Source: Xanthomonas campestris pv. badrii (GTDB lineage Bacteria; Pseudomonadota; Gammaproteobacteria; Xanthomonadales; Xanthomonadaceae). From it: DNA of 64,000 bases. Within the stretch, counting starts at the first letter, position 1; every line of letters begins with the position of its first letter. The notes under the pieces were generated by a model. The model was given only the letters and a program-made list of their open reading frames with translations, was not told the origin of the DNA and did not search any database. Shown piece after piece: positions 18,078-29,015 of this stretch. The translations under genes were made by a program, and so were the position numbers. The stretch is taken from assembly GCF_012848175.1 (NCBI RefSeq), contig NZ_CP051651.1, positions 3,917,501 through 3,981,500 of the forward strand, given 5' to 3'.

Positions 18078-19766
18078 GTGAAAGCCCAACTCCGCGCACT
18101 GATCGGCCAAGGCATCGAAGCCTTGCGCGCCAACGGCACCCTGCCTGCCGACACCCTGCCGCCGGATTTTGTGGTCGAGCGACCCAAGACACGCGAGCAT
18201 GGCGACTTCGCCACCAATGCGGCGATGCTGCTGGCCAAGGCCGCGCGCAGCAATCCGCGCGCACTGGCGCAGGCGCTGGTTGCCGCCCTGCCGGCCAGCG
18301 ACGATGTGACCACGGTGGAGATCGCCGGCCCCGGCTTCATCAATTTCCATCTGGCCCCCACCGCCTACCAGCGCGAAGTGGCGCATGTGATCAAGCAGGG
18401 CCACGACTACGGCCGCGGCCTGGCCGGCAACGGCCGCTCGGTGGGCGTGGAATACGTCTCGGCCAACCCCACCGGCCCGCTGCACGTTGGCCACGGCCGC
18501 GCCGCGGCGATCGGCGACAGCCTGGCACGCGTGCTCGATGCCAATGGGTGGAACGTCAAGCGCGAGTTCTACTACAACGATGCCGGCGTGCAGATCGAGA
18601 ACCTGGCGCTGTCGGTGCAGGCGCGTGCGCAGGGGCTCACCCCCGACAGCGACGGCTGGCCGGAAAACGGCTACCGCGGCGACTACATCGCCGATGTGGC
18701 CAACGCCTACCTGGCCGGCGACACCGTCGACCTGGAGGGCCACCTGGTCACCGGCACCAAGGATCCGGCCGATCTCGAATCGATCCGCCGCTTCGCGGTG
18801 GCGTATCTGCGTAACGAGCAGAATCACGACCTGGCCGCGTTCCGCGTCGACTTCGATATCTATTTCCTGGAAAGCTCGCTGTACAAGGACGGCAAGGTCG
18901 AAGAAGCGGTGCAGAAGCTGATCGCCTCCGGCCACACCTACGAGGAAGGCGGCGCGCTGTGGCTGAAGTCCACCGACTTCGGCGACGACAAGGACCGCGT
19001 CATGCGCAAGTCCGACGGCACCTACACCTACTTCGTGCCGGACGTCGCCTACCACCTGACCAAGTGGCAGCGCGGTTACGAACGCGCCATCACCGAACTG
19101 GGCGCCGACCACCACGGCTCGCTGACGCGCGTGCGCGCCGGCCTGCAGGCGCTGGAACTGGGCATCCCGCAGGGATGGCCGGAATACGTGCTGCACCAGA
19201 TGGTCACGGTGATGCGCGGCGGCGAGGAAGTGAAGCTGTCCAAGCGTGCCGGCAGCTACGTCACCCTGCGCGACCTCATTGAAGAAACCAGCGCCGACGC
19301 AGTGCGCTGGTTCCTGATCGCGCGCAAGCCCGATTCGCAGCTCACCTTCGACATCGACCTGGCACGTGCGCAGAGCAACGACAACCCGGTGTTCTACGTG
19401 CAGTACGCGCATGCGCGTGTGTGCAGCGTGCTGCGCCAGGCACAGGAAAAGGGCCTCAAGTACGAACAGGCCAACGGCCTGGCCGAGCTGGCCCGGCTGG
19501 ACGACGAGCATTCGCTTGCGGTGATGCTGGAGCTGTCGCGTTACCCGGAAGTGGTGGAAATCGCCGGCCAGACGCTGGAGCCGTACCAGATTGCGCAATA
19601 CCTGCGTGAATTGGCGCATGCCTTCCACACGTGGTATCACAACAGCAAGGTGCTGGTGGACGATGCCGCCGAGCGCGATGCCAAGCTCACCCTGGCAGTG
19701 GCCACCCAGCAAGTGCTCGCCAACGGCCTGGAGCTGCTCGGCGTCAGCGCTCCGGAAAAGATGTAA
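18078..19766 (+). CDS. argS: arginyl-tRNA synthetase
   Basis: A 562-residue class I synthetase charging tRNA-Arg. The HIGH-type motif is in [16 protein letters not shown] (about 125-140), and the KMSKS-equivalent is [13 protein letters not shown] (about 385-397). The N-terminal ArgRS additional domain (about 1-100) and the DALR anticodon-binding domain ([15 protein letters not shown] onward) are both present. The start is GTG at 18078 giving (V)[16 protein letters not shown], the normal family N terminus; an upstream ATG frame is open but not ArgRS-like. The SPOR gene follows after 173 bp, an order frequent in gamma-proteobacteria. Confidence 0.96.
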   Translation: MKAQLRALIGQGIEALRANGTLPADTLPPDFVVERPKTREHGDFATNAAMLLAKAARSNPRALAQALVAALPASDDVTTVEIAGPGFINFHLAPTAYQREVAHVIKQGHDYGRGLAGNGRSVGVEYVSANPTGPLHVGHGRAAAIGDSLARVLDANGWNVKREFYYNDAGVQIENLALSVQARAQGLTPDSDGWPENGYRGDYIADVANAYLAGDTVDLEGHLVTGTKDPADLESIRRFAVAYLRNEQNHDLAAFRVDFDIYFLESSLYKDGKVEEAVQKLIASGHTYEEGGALWLKSTDFGDDKDRVMRKSDGTYTYFVPDVAYHLTKWQRGYERAITELGADHHGSLTRVRAGLQALELGIPQGWPEYVLHQMVTVMRGGEEVKLSKRAGSYVTLRDLIEETSADAVRWFLIARKPDSQLTFDIDLARAQSNDNPVFYVQYAHARVCSVLRQAQEKGLKYEQANGLAELARLDDEHSLAVMLELSRYPEVVEIAGQTLEPYQIAQYLRELAHAFHTWYHNSKVLVDDAAERDAKLTLAVATQQVLANGLELLGVSAPEKM

Positions 19767-19939
19767 GCACGCCACCGGGATGCCGCAGCCGGGGGACATC
19801 CCCCTGGCTGCGCCGCAGGCAAGGTCCGTTCGGGCCACCCATTCATCGCCCGCGCCGCGCCCGCAGCAGGCGCAGCAACAGCGATCGCCGCAGCACGTCG
19901 GGCAACGGCCCGCAACGACACGATTCGGAGAAGTGGTAG

Positions 19940-20827
19940 ATGGCAGCACGACGCGGTAAGAGCCAGGCACGACGCAACACCAGCAATGGCACGCCCGGTT
20001 GGGTGTGGTTGGTGGCGGGCGCCGCGATTGCGGCGGTGATCTTCCTGGCCGCGCCCAACCTGTTCAAGAAGGACGGCGATGGCTTCCTGCGCGTGGGCCC
20101 GCGGGCCAACCCCGATGCGCAGCCCGAACCGGTGGCCGATGCCGACACCGATACCCCGGCCGAGCTGCCCAAGCCCAGCACGCAGCCGTCCAAGCCGCAG
20201 GCCAAGCCCGGCGATGCGCAGACCCAGTACGACTTCTACACCTTGCTGCCCGGCAAGGAAGTGCAGATGTCCGATGCGGAACTGGCCGCCAGCGCACGTG
20301 CCGAGGAAGCTGCGCGCGCGCGCGCGGCACTGGAAGGCAAGCCGGTGCCGCCAGCACCCGGTGCGGCCGCAAGCGTGGCCGCTGCCACGCCAGCCGCCAG
20401 CGTGCCGGCGCCCTTGAACGAATCGGCCGCCCGCGTGCCCAAGCCGCTGCCGGAAACCGCTCCGGCACGGCCGGCAGCCACGCCGGCGCCGGCCGGCACT
20501 GCGGCCATCACCACGCCCGCGGCCACGGCGCCGAAGCCTGCGACAACGCCTGCCGCTGCAGCGCCCTCGCCCGCTGCAGCGGCGGTGACCGACAGCACCC
20601 GCTACATCCTGCAGGCCGGCTCGTTCGGCGCCTCCGGCGATGCCGAATCCACCAAGGCCAAGCTGGCGATGATGGGCCTGGCCGCACGCGTGGAATCGGC
20701 CGAAATCAGCGGGAAAACCGTCTATCGCGTGCGCATGGGGCCCTACGGCAGCGCCGGCGAACTGGCCGAGGCCAAGCAAAAACTCACCGGCAGCGGCCTG
20801 CCGGCCATTGCGATCAAGGCGCAGTAA
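19940..20827 (+). CDS. SPOR domain (FtsN-like) membrane protein
   Basis: A 295-residue bitopic envelope protein. A short basic cytoplasmic tail is followed by one membrane helix (about 20-38), then a long Pro/Ala-rich periplasmic linker (about 60-210). The C terminus is a SPOR domain (RYILQAGSFGASGDAESTKAKL to VYRVRMGPYG), which binds denuded septal glycan strands. Linker composition and position after argS fit the FtsN-like class, but it lacks enough signature to call it FtsN itself. Probably acts at the division septum. Confidence 0.85.
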   Translation: MAARRGKSQARRNTSNGTPGWVWLVAGAAIAAVIFLAAPNLFKKDGDGFLRVGPRANPDAQPEPVADADTDTPAELPKPSTQPSKPQAKPGDAQTQYDFYTLLPGKEVQMSDAELAASARAEEAARARAALEGKPVPPAPGAAASVAAATPAASVPAPLNESAARVPKPLPETAPARPAATPAPAGTAAITTPAATAPKPATTPAAAAPSPAAAAVTDSTRYILQAGSFGASGDAESTKAKLAMMGLAARVESAEISGKTVYRVRMGPYGSAGELAEAKQKLTGSGLPAIAIKAQ

Positions 20828-20833
20828 GCGCGC

Positions 20834-21367
20834 ATGCTGCGTCGCTGCGCCGGGCTGTTGCTGGTAACGCTGGCACTGACCGGCACGGCCCAGGCCACCG
20901 ATCAGATCCGCGACCGCATCCAGATCGACGGCCAGCAGGCGAGCTTGCTCGCCGAGCCGTTGTCCGGGCCCCTGGACGACCCAGCCACCTGGGCGCGCTT
21001 CGTGGCGCACGCACGCCGTGCGATGGGCAGCTGCACCGCCAACTGGCGCGGCTATCGCGCGGACTGGCGTCTGGACGCGCAGCAGCTGGTGCTCGATCGC
21101 GTCGTGCTGGGCGCCTGCGCCGATGCGCCACCGACCTTGCCGTTGGACGTCCTGTTCCCCGGCCAGCCGGCGCCAGTGCCGGCCGTGTGGGTGGATGGCG
21201 AAGTGATCGTCGCACTGCCGTCCGCCGCGACGCCTGCCACGCACGCAGCGAGCGCCTACGTGGTGCTGCGGCTGCGCCGTGGTCATGTCGTCTGGCGCGA
21301 GAGCTTGACCGAAGAGATGCTGCGTGCGCGGCGTGCCGCACTGGCAAGTCCGCCCCCTGCGCTCTGA
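20834..21367 (+). CDS. exported hypothetical protein
   Basis: A 177-residue protein with a clear signal peptide (MLRRCAGLLLVTLALTGTAQA, cut after AQA). The mature protein has two Cys (SCTANW and LGACAD) that could form a disulfide, and motifs such as YRADWRLDAQQLVLDRVVLG without family recognition. It starts 6 bp after the SPOR gene, so the two are almost certainly co-transcribed. The Pro/Ala-rich C terminus looks disordered. A periplasmic partner for the SPOR protein is possible but only from context. Confidence 0.7.
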   Translation: MLRRCAGLLLVTLALTGTAQATDQIRDRIQIDGQQASLLAEPLSGPLDDPATWARFVAHARRAMGSCTANWRGYRADWRLDAQQLVLDRVVLGACADAPPTLPLDVLFPGQPAPVPAVWVDGEVIVALPSAATPATHAASAYVVLRLRRGHVVWRESLTEEMLRARRAALASPPPAL

Positions 21368-21383
21368 AACTGCCTTGCAGTGA

Positions 21384-22172
<789 letters not shown>

Positions 22173-22277
22173 GCAGTGCGGCTGAAAGGTGGCTGGAAAC
22201 GCTGAGCGCGCAGCGTGCGGGATACGTTGCGCGGTGCGCCGCGCAAGGCCTATGGCGCATCGAACCGATTCATCGGA

Positions 22278-22303
22278 AAGCCGCGCATTGCGCGGCTTTT
22301 TTT
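22278..22303 (+). terminator. rho-independent terminator after the SDR gene
   Basis: AAGCCGCGC-ATT-GCGCGGCTT, a perfect 9-bp stem with a 3-nt loop, followed by seven T residues. Confidence 0.9.
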
Positions 22304-22339
22304 ACTTGTACCCCTTCGACCGATGAACCACACAGCGCA

Positions 22340-23467
22340 TTACACCAGCTCGGCACCACTGCGCATTGCCGCACGCCGCCGGAGCAGCGCGCCGCGCAGC
22401 TGCAGGAACGGAAGTTCCACCGCGTAATGCAGCAACGCGCCTGCCGCCAGCGCCACCACGCCATACACCACAAATGCCAGGAGGCCCCGGCCTTCCAGCG
22501 TGGCGCCAACCCATTGTTGAGTCACATGAAACATCGCCTTGTGGGTCAGGTACAGGCTGTAGGAGATCGCCGCCAGCCAGGCCGCGCCCGGCACCCGCAG
22601 CCGGCCGAAGGCGCTACCGGTGGCAGTGCCGGCCAGCACAAGCAATGCCAAGCCCAGCGAAAGCACCGGCCAGCCCACGGCATTGCCGATCAGGCCGGTG
22701 CGCTCGCGAAACAGCCACATCGCCAAGGCCAGCACTGCGATGCCGGCCAGCAACCAGGTGCCTCCACGCTGCTGCAGCCGTTGCCAGGTCTGCGGGCGAA
22801 ACACCTTCAGCACCGCGAGCACCACGCCGGCCAGCAGGCCGTCGAGACGGTTCCAGGTGGGGTAGTAGATGTCTTCGACAAACCAGGTGCGCTGTTGCCC
22901 GCCGCCGATCCGGTCCAGTGCGGTGTTGTGCAGCCACACGCTGCTGCGCAAGGCGATGCCGGCCACCACCACCGCCACGCACAGGGCGATGAAGCGGGGC
23001 GCCGACGGGCGTCGCAGCAATCGCGTGGCCAGCAGCGGAAACACCAGATAGAAATGCTCTTCCACGCACAGCGACCAGGCGTGCGAGAAGGCAGCCTGCT
23101 GGCCGTAATCGACGAACAGGTTCAGGGTGAAACTGGCGAACATCCACCACGGCGCCAGCCCGGGCGCTTCGCGAAACCCTGGCCACAGCATGTAGACGAT
23201 CAGCACCGCCGCAAACGCCGGCAAGATGCGGAAGGCACGCCGCAGGTAGAAGCCCTTGAAATCCAGCCGCTGCCCACGCGCCAGCGGCATGAGCACCTGG
23301 CTGCCGATCAGAAACCCGCTCAGCACGAAGAACAGGTCCACCCCCATCCAGCCGTAGCGCGACAGCCACGCCCAGTCCGGCCCCAGCCCGCCGACCACGA
23401 AGGAATGGAACAGCATCACCCAGACGATGGCGATGCCACGCAGCAGATCCAACGCGGGATAGCGCAT
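22340..23467 (-). CDS. OafA/YrhL-type membrane acyltransferase (acyltransferase 3 family)
   Basis: A 375-residue polytopic protein with about ten membrane helices. The N-terminal signature LDLLRGIAIVWVMLFHSF holds the catalytic-type His, FFVLSGFLIG lies in helix 2-3, and LCVEEHFYLVFPLLA marks the family's central motif. Such proteins move acyl groups (often acetyl) onto surface sugars, antibiotics or lipids. MRYPALDLLRG is the start; an open frame continues upstream without likeness. It is the last of three genes read leftwards from the NRPS and is separated from the glycosyltransferase by a 243-bp gap with a hairpin, so co-transcription is uncertain. Confidence 0.87.
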   Translation of the reverse strand: MRYPALDLLRGIAIVWVMLFHSFVVGGLGPDWAWLSRYGWMGVDLFFVLSGFLIGSQVLMPLARGQRLDFKGFYLRRAFRILPAFAAVLIVYMLWPGFREAPGLAPWWMFASFTLNLFVDYGQQAAFSHAWSLCVEEHFYLVFPLLATRLLRRPSAPRFIALCVAVVVAGIALRSSVWLHNTALDRIGGGQQRTWFVEDIYYPTWNRLDGLLAGVVLAVLKVFRPQTWQRLQQRGGTWLLAGIAVLALAMWLFRERTGLIGNAVGWPVLSLGLALLVLAGTATGSAFGRLRVPGAAWLAAISYSLYLTHKAMFHVTQQWVGATLEGRGLLAFVVYGVVALAAGALLHYAVELPFLQLRGALLRRRAAMRSGAELV

Positions 23468-23667
23468 GTGGGAAGTGGGGAACCAGGGACGCCCGATTGT
23501 GCCGCACGCCAGAGTGCCTGTCTGCCGACGCAGCGCGATTGAGAGCAGCGCCAACACTGTTGCGCGGCCGCCAGGCGGGCGCCCGCTACGTTTGGGTAAC
23601 CGCTCTAACACATGCCGCCAGCGGCAGGCCCATGCGATGACGCATCGGCGCACCGTGCAACACATCC

Positions 23668-23701
23668 AGGTGGGCCGCGCGCTCGTCCTCGCGGCCCACC
23701 T
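23668..23701. terminator. strong hairpin after the glycosyltransferase
   Basis: AGGTGGGCCGCG pairs with CGCGGCCCACCT around a 10-nt loop, starting 9 bp past the glycosyltransferase stop. No T run follows on either strand, so it may protect or pause the transcript rather than end it. Confidence 0.55.
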
Positions 23702-23710
23702 GCCTCTTCG

Positions 23711-25042
23711 TCAGGCCACCGCTGCCTGCGCCACCCGTGCGTGCGGCCTGGCCGCCTCCAGCAGTCCCCAGGCCTGCAGTTGATCCACGGCGGTGCGTAC
23801 GCCGTCTTCCTCGCCGATGCGCTGCCCCAGCGCACGTGCGGCCGCACGCATGGCCGGCGTACTGGCCTGACGCAGTGCGTCGGCCAGCCGCTGCGGCTGC
23901 AGCCCGACGCGGGCAAGCGCCGGCGGCGCCACGCCGCGCTGGGCCAGGCAATGCGCCCAGAACGGCTGGTCGTACCCGAACGGCAACACCACCGAGGGAA
24001 TGCCCGCCGTCAACGCCGCACCGGTGGTGCCCGCGCCGCCGTGATGCACCGCCACGGCCACGCGCGGAAACAACCAGTCGTGTGGTGCGTGCTCCAGATG
24101 GAAGAAACGTTCGGCATCGTCAGCGGCGGCCTCCTGGCCATCGGTCAGCCCGCCCCAACCGCTGGCCAGCAGGGCACGCCGGCCGGTCAGACGCACCGCC
24201 GCCTTGACCGTGGCGGTGAGCTGCGCCGCGTCGGTGCTGGTCATGCTGCCGAAGCCGATATACAGCGGCGGTGGCCCGGCCTGCAGGAATGCCTGCAACG
24301 CTGCCGGTGGTTGCCACTGCGGCTGCGGCAGTTGCCAGAACCCGCAGACCTGCGCGCTGGACGGCCAGTCCGGTGGGCGTGGGCACAGCTGCGCGCTATA
24401 GCCGTAGATCACCTTGAGCGCGCTGCGGTCCGGGCCGCGCCACGGATAGGCGGGCAGGCCCAGCGCCGGGCGGACGATGTCGTTGAGCGCCGGGCGCATC
24501 AGCTGCCAGCCGGCAAAGCGCACCAGGTGATGCAGCGCCACGCTCACCCGCCCGGGCAGGCGCATGCCGGGCATCACCATCAACGGCAGATGCCGCGAGG
24601 CGGTCAGCGGCTGCAGTTGCGCGAACACCACCGGCAGCCCGTAGGCCTGCCCCAGGCTGTGGGCCAGGAAGCTGGCGCTGCCCACGCCCAGGATCAGCCC
24701 GGCATCGGCACACGCCGCGCGGCCCTGCTCGGCCCAGTCGCGTGCCCAGCTCAGCAGCTGCGCGCGCAAGGTGCCCCAGATGCCGCGCCAGCCGCCACGC
24801 ATCTCGGCCACGCCCGGGTTGCCCTGCAGCAGTTGCTGGTGGTCGCCGCTGAGCGGGAAGAAGTCCAGCCCGTTGGCGCGGATCAGCGCTTCGAAATTGC
24901 GGCTGGTCAGCACCCGCACGGGATATCCGCGCTCACGCAGGCCCCGCCCCAGCGCGATGATCGGGCGCACATCGCCGTGGGTGCCCAGGGTGGCGATGAC
25001 GATCGGCCGATGCGCTGCAGCGCTTGCCGGAATCTCAGGCAT
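23711..25042 (-). CDS. GT1 family (UGT/RhlB-like) glycosyltransferase
   Basis: A 443-residue GT-B enzyme. The N-terminal acceptor domain begins IVIATLGTHGDVRPIIALGRGL, as in sterol, macrolide and rhamnolipid glycosyltransferases. The C-terminal donor domain contains LYIGFGSMTS and the sugar-nucleotide loop VHHGGAGTTGAALTAGIP, with PFGYDQPFWA. It most likely glycosylates a small lipophilic molecule. The ATG at 25042 lies inside the NRPS gene, overlapping its end by 8 bp, so the two are translationally coupled and the NRPS product is the obvious acceptor candidate. The donor sugar cannot be read. Confidence 0.88.
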   Translation of the reverse strand: MPEIPASAAAHRPIVIATLGTHGDVRPIIALGRGLRERGYPVRVLTSRNFEALIRANGLDFFPLSGDHQQLLQGNPGVAEMRGGWRGIWGTLRAQLLSWARDWAEQGRAACADAGLILGVGSASFLAHSLGQAYGLPVVFAQLQPLTASRHLPLMVMPGMRLPGRVSVALHHLVRFAGWQLMRPALNDIVRPALGLPAYPWRGPDRSALKVIYGYSAQLCPRPPDWPSSAQVCGFWQLPQPQWQPPAALQAFLQAGPPPLYIGFGSMTSTDAAQLTATVKAAVRLTGRRALLASGWGGLTDGQEAAADDAERFFHLEHAPHDWLFPRVAVAVHHGGAGTTGAALTAGIPSVVLPFGYDQPFWAHCLAQRGVAPPALARVGLQPQRLADALRQASTPAMRAAARALGQRIGEEDGVRTAVDQLQAWGLLEAARPHARVAQAAVA

Positions 25043-28000
25043 ATTCGGCCACCCCGTCGCTGGCGGTGGCGATGCTGCCGTCGCGCTGGGATGCAGGCGC
25101 GGTGGCGGCGTGCAGCAAGCCACAGAGTCTGGCCGAGTGCGTGGCCGACAGCATCGAATGATGGTCGCTGTCCAACCCATGCAGGTGCAGCGTGCGCACG
25201 TAAGGACGCCAGGCCTGTGGCCGGTAGTCCACCCAACGGGCATCGTCGCCACCGGAGCTCATGCGGACCTTGGCCTCGACGAACAGCACGTCCTGGTTCA
25301 ATGCCCGCGGCCGGTGACGGCGCGCCAGGTGCAGGTGGTGCTGGGTCACATCGCCCAGGTCGTCCAGCAGGGTGGGGCGCTGTTCGAGCAATTGGCGCAC
25401 GGCCGGCAAGGTGGTCAGCCCGTAGTGGTCGCACAGCAGGCTGGCCAGCTCGGCCACGGTGGTCGGCATCGGCTGGTGTGCGGCCAGGGTCAGGCCCAGC
25501 GCATGCACCGAGGCGCGCACGTTCTCCGCTTCCGGCAACGCGGCGGCCTGTTCCAGATGCGGGTAGCTGTCCAGCATCGCCAGCAGTTCGACCTCCTCGC
25601 CCAGGTCGTGCAGTTCGGCCGCAATGGCATGGGCGATCAGCCCGCCCAGCGACCAGCCGATCAACCGGTACGGCCCCTGCGGCTGCACGCTGCGCAACCG
25701 CGCCAGATAGTCGCGCGCAATCGCATCGATGCTGTCCGGGCGATGCTGCGGGTCGCTCAATGCCGGCGCCTGCAATGCGTACACCGGCCATTGCGGATCC
25801 AGCTGCCCGAGCAGGGTGAGGTACGACCAGCCCAGCCCGATCACCGGATGGATGCAGAACAACGGCGTGGTGCCTGCGCTGCCTGCACGCAAGGGCAGCA
25901 ACACGCCCAGGGGATCGTTCGCCGGCTGCGCGCTGCGCCTGATCACCTCGGCCAGGCCGGCGATCGTCGGGGCATGGAACAACGTGCCCAGCGGCAGTTC
26001 GACACCGAACAGCTGCGGAAAGCGCGCCGCCATTTCCGCCGCGCGCAGCGAATCGCCGCCCAGCTCGAAGAAGTTGTCGTCCACGCCCACCGCCTGGATA
26101 CCCAGCACCTCACGCAGCAGGTCTGCCAGCTGCATTTCCAGCGCATCGCGCGGCGCCACCTGCGCACGCACCGGCACGACACCCGGCGCGGGCAATGCAC
26201 GGCGGTCCAGCTTGCCGTTGGCCGTCAGCGGCAAGGCCGCAAGCATGACCCACAGACTTGGGATCATTGCCGCCGGCAAGCGCTGCTGCAGATGCGCGCG
26301 CAGCGTCTCGGTCGACGGCGCCGTGCCGTGCCTGCCCACCACGTAGGCCAGCAACTGCACCGCCGTATCGCCGTCCTGGTGCGCCACCACGGCGACCTGC
26401 GCCACCTGGGCATGCAGCAGCAATGCATTCTCGATCTCGGCCGGCTCCACACGGTGGCCGCGGATCTTCAATTGCGCATCGGCGCGGCCGATGAATTCCA
26501 GCAGGCCGTCGTCACGCTGACGCACGCGATCGCCCGTGCGGTACATGCGGCTGCCGTCTGCAGCGAATGGGTCGCGCAGGAACCGCTCGCTGGTCAACTG
26601 GCGCTTGCCGCGGTAGCCCTTGGCGACGCCGGCACCGCCGATGTACAACTCGCCGATCGCACCGGTCGGCAGGGGCTGCCGCTGCGCATCGAGCACGTAG
26701 ACACGCGTATTGAGCAGCGGCCTGCCGATCGGCGGCGCCGCGGCATCGCTCAACTGCAACGGCATGATGGTCGACCAGATGGTGGTCTCGGTGGGCCCGT
26801 ACAGCTGGGTCAGGCGCCCCACCCGGCCCAGCAACTGGCTGGCCAGTTCCGGCACCAGCGCCTCGCCACCCACCAGCGCATGGATCCGATCCAGCGCAAG
26901 ATCATGGTTTGCCAGCAGGATGCGCCACAGCGAGGGCGTGGCCTGCACCAGGCTGATCTGCTCGTGGGTGATCAAGCGCGCCAGGCCGCGCGGATCGTGG
27001 CTGATCCCGGCCGGTGCGATGACCACGCGTGCGCCCACCAGCAACGGCAGGTACAACTCCAGCCCGGCAATATCGAAAGTGATGGTGGTGACCGCCAGCA
27101 CGCGGTCGCGCGGGCGCAGCGCCAACTCGTGCTCCATCGCATGCAAAAAATTGAACAGATTGCGATGGCTGATCTCCACGCCCTTGGGCGCGCCGGTCGA
27201 ACCGGAGGTGTACAACACATAGGCCGTGCCGTCGGGCGTGGCCAGCGGCGCAATCGCTGCCGGCAAGACCGCAGGGCGTGGATCCAGCCAGACCATGCCG
27301 CCGATCAGGTAGCGCTCGCACAGCGCAGGCTCGCACACCAGTGCGATGGCGCCGGAATCGTTGAGCATCTGGCGGTTGCGCGCGGCCGGGCTCTCCGGAT
27401 CCAGCGGCAGGTATGCCGCACCGCTCCACATGATCGCCAGCAGCGCCACCAGCAGGTGCTCGCTGCGCGGCAAGGCCACCGCCACCACATCGCCGGGGCG
27501 CACGCCATCGGCAACCCACTGCGCAGCAATCCGCGAGGCCAGCTCGCACAAGGTCGCGTAATCTAGCGTGAGGTTGTCGTACTGCACGACCACGGCGGCA
27601 GGCATCAGGTCGGCACGCTGCAGCATCCCGTGCAGGAGCGTGGCATCGGCCGGCAGCGGCGCGTCGGTGCGGTTCCAGGTGTGCAGCAGGCGCTGACGTT
27701 CCTGCTCGCCCAGTACGTCGATCTCGCCCAGCGCACAGCTGGGGTTGTCGAGCACGGCATCGGCCAGCTGGGTCAGGCGCCGGCAATGCTCGGCCAGCTC
27801 GTGGCTGTCGTACAACGCAGGGTTGGCATCCAGGTCGAAGCGCAGTGCCGCGCCATCGCCACGTTCGTAGCAGAAGATGGTCAGGTCGTCGGCCGGTCCG
27901 TTGGAGAGGTTGTGCGGCATCGCATACGCCTGGCCGAAGCGTAGCGCGTAATCGAAGGCTTCGATGTTCACCGCCAGGCGGGCAAACTTCTGCTCGATGC

Positions 28001-29015
28001 CGAACATGCCAAGGTCGCGGCGCACGTCCTCGAAGCGGTATTGCTGGTGGCGCAGCGCACTCCTGACCACCGACGCCACCTGCGCGAACAAGCTGTGCAC
28101 CGGCTGCTGCGGGTCCATCTTCAGCCGCAGCGAGATCACGTTGGCGACCAGGCCGGCGGTGTGCCGGTAGCGCGCGTTGATCCGGCCGGTCACCGGCATG
28201 GCCAGCACCAGGTCTTCGGCGCCCGTGCAGCGGTAGTAGTAGGCCGCAATCAGCGAAATCAGCATCTGCGGCAGGCTGGCGCCGTACTCCTTGCCCAGCG
28301 CACGCAGGCGTACCACCTGCTGCGGCGAAAACTGCCCGATCCCACGCAGCAGGCCGGTGGACAGATGATTGCCCGGCCGCGCCAAAGTGACCGGCGGTGG
28401 GAGATCGGCCAGTTGCTGCATCCAGTAACTGCGGTCGCGCTGAAAGCGATCGGAGTCGCGGTACTGCTGTTCCATCTCGATCAGCGACAACGCGCTGCCG
28501 TACTCGGCAGGCTCGGGCTCCACGTTCGCCGCGTAGGCGTTATAGAGCACCGCCATCCGCTGCATCATGATCGAGGCGCAATAGCCATCCATCACCAGAT
28601 GGCTGACGCATTGCACCCACATGTGGTGATCTTCGCCGAGGCGGAATACCGCGCAATGCCACAACGGCCCGTTGTGCAGGTCCTCCGGCTTGCGGACTTC
28701 CTCGGCCACCCAATGCTCGGCGGCATTGCGCGGCGCCGGGTCGTCGCTGACATCGAAGAACGGCACTGGCGCGGTGTACTCGGGCAGGACGACCTGGTGC
28801 GGCACGCCCTCGTGCTCGTGGATGCACAGGCGCAGCGTGTCGAACTCGCGCGCCAGCTGCAGCGTGGCGCGGATCAGCAGCGCAGGATCCAGTGGGCCGA
28901 ACATCTCCAACGCTTCGGACAACATCAAGGTGTTGTCGGTATGCAACTTGTTGGCCACCCACAGGCCACGTTGTGCCCTGGTCAGTGGAAACAGTGGGGC
29001 GGCATCAGCGTGCAT
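25035..29015 (-). CDS. single-module non-ribosomal peptide synthetase (C-A-T-TE)
   Basis: About 1326 residues. Condensation domain (about 10-440): the HHxxxDG motif reads VSHLVMDG near residue 140, keeping the second His and the Asp. Adenylation domain (about 470-960): YTSGSTGAPKG near 600, YGPTETT, and RTGDRVR. Carrier domain with ELGGDSLRAAE near 985. Thioesterase with GWSLGG near 1120. Aligning by eye to GrsA, the ten pocket residues read about D-I-L-Q-V/L-G-L-I-W-K, which resembles glycine codes. ATG 29015 is preferred to 29024 because AGAAGG then lies 9 nt upstream. A leading C domain with no upstream module suggests acyl or trans-acting donor. EntF-like size; product unknown. Confidence 0.92.
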   Translation of the reverse strand: MHADAAPLFPLTRAQRGLWVANKLHTDNTLMLSEALEMFGPLDPALLIRATLQLAREFDTLRLCIHEHEGVPHQVVLPEYTAPVPFFDVSDDPAPRNAAEHWVAEEVRKPEDLHNGPLWHCAVFRLGEDHHMWVQCVSHLVMDGYCASIMMQRMAVLYNAYAANVEPEPAEYGSALSLIEMEQQYRDSDRFQRDRSYWMQQLADLPPPVTLARPGNHLSTGLLRGIGQFSPQQVVRLRALGKEYGASLPQMLISLIAAYYYRCTGAEDLVLAMPVTGRINARYRHTAGLVANVISLRLKMDPQQPVHSLFAQVASVVRSALRHQQYRFEDVRRDLGMFGIEQKFARLAVNIEAFDYALRFGQAYAMPHNLSNGPADDLTIFCYERGDGAALRFDLDANPALYDSHELAEHCRRLTQLADAVLDNPSCALGEIDVLGEQERQRLLHTWNRTDAPLPADATLLHGMLQRADLMPAAVVVQYDNLTLDYATLCELASRIAAQWVADGVRPGDVVAVALPRSEHLLVALLAIMWSGAAYLPLDPESPAARNRQMLNDSGAIALVCEPALCERYLIGGMVWLDPRPAVLPAAIAPLATPDGTAYVLYTSGSTGAPKGVEISHRNLFNFLHAMEHELALRPRDRVLAVTTITFDIAGLELYLPLLVGARVVIAPAGISHDPRGLARLITHEQISLVQATPSLWRILLANHDLALDRIHALVGGEALVPELASQLLGRVGRLTQLYGPTETTIWSTIMPLQLSDAAAPPIGRPLLNTRVYVLDAQRQPLPTGAIGELYIGGAGVAKGYRGKRQLTSERFLRDPFAADGSRMYRTGDRVRQRDDGLLEFIGRADAQLKIRGHRVEPAEIENALLLHAQVAQVAVVAHQDGDTAVQLLAYVVGRHGTAPSTETLRAHLQQRLPAAMIPSLWVMLAALPLTANGKLDRRALPAPGVVPVRAQVAPRDALEMQLADLLREVLGIQAVGVDDNFFELGGDSLRAAEMAARFPQLFGVELPLGTLFHAPTIAGLAEVIRRSAQPANDPLGVLLPLRAGSAGTTPLFCIHPVIGLGWSYLTLLGQLDPQWPVYALQAPALSDPQHRPDSIDAIARDYLARLRSVQPQGPYRLIGWSLGGLIAHAIAAELHDLGEEVELLAMLDSYPHLEQAAALPEAENVRASVHALGLTLAAHQPMPTTVAELASLLCDHYGLTTLPAVRQLLEQRPTLLDDLGDVTQHHLHLARRHRPRALNQDVLFVEAKVRMSSGGDDARWVDYRPQAWRPYVRTLHLHGLDSDHHSMLSATHSARLCGLLHAATAPASQRDGSIATASDGVAEYA

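Noticed and set aside
24771..27566. A 931-codon open frame on the plus strand opposite the NRPS
   Set aside because: Antisense shadow of the NRPS; low-complexity Gln/Arg/His-rich composition.
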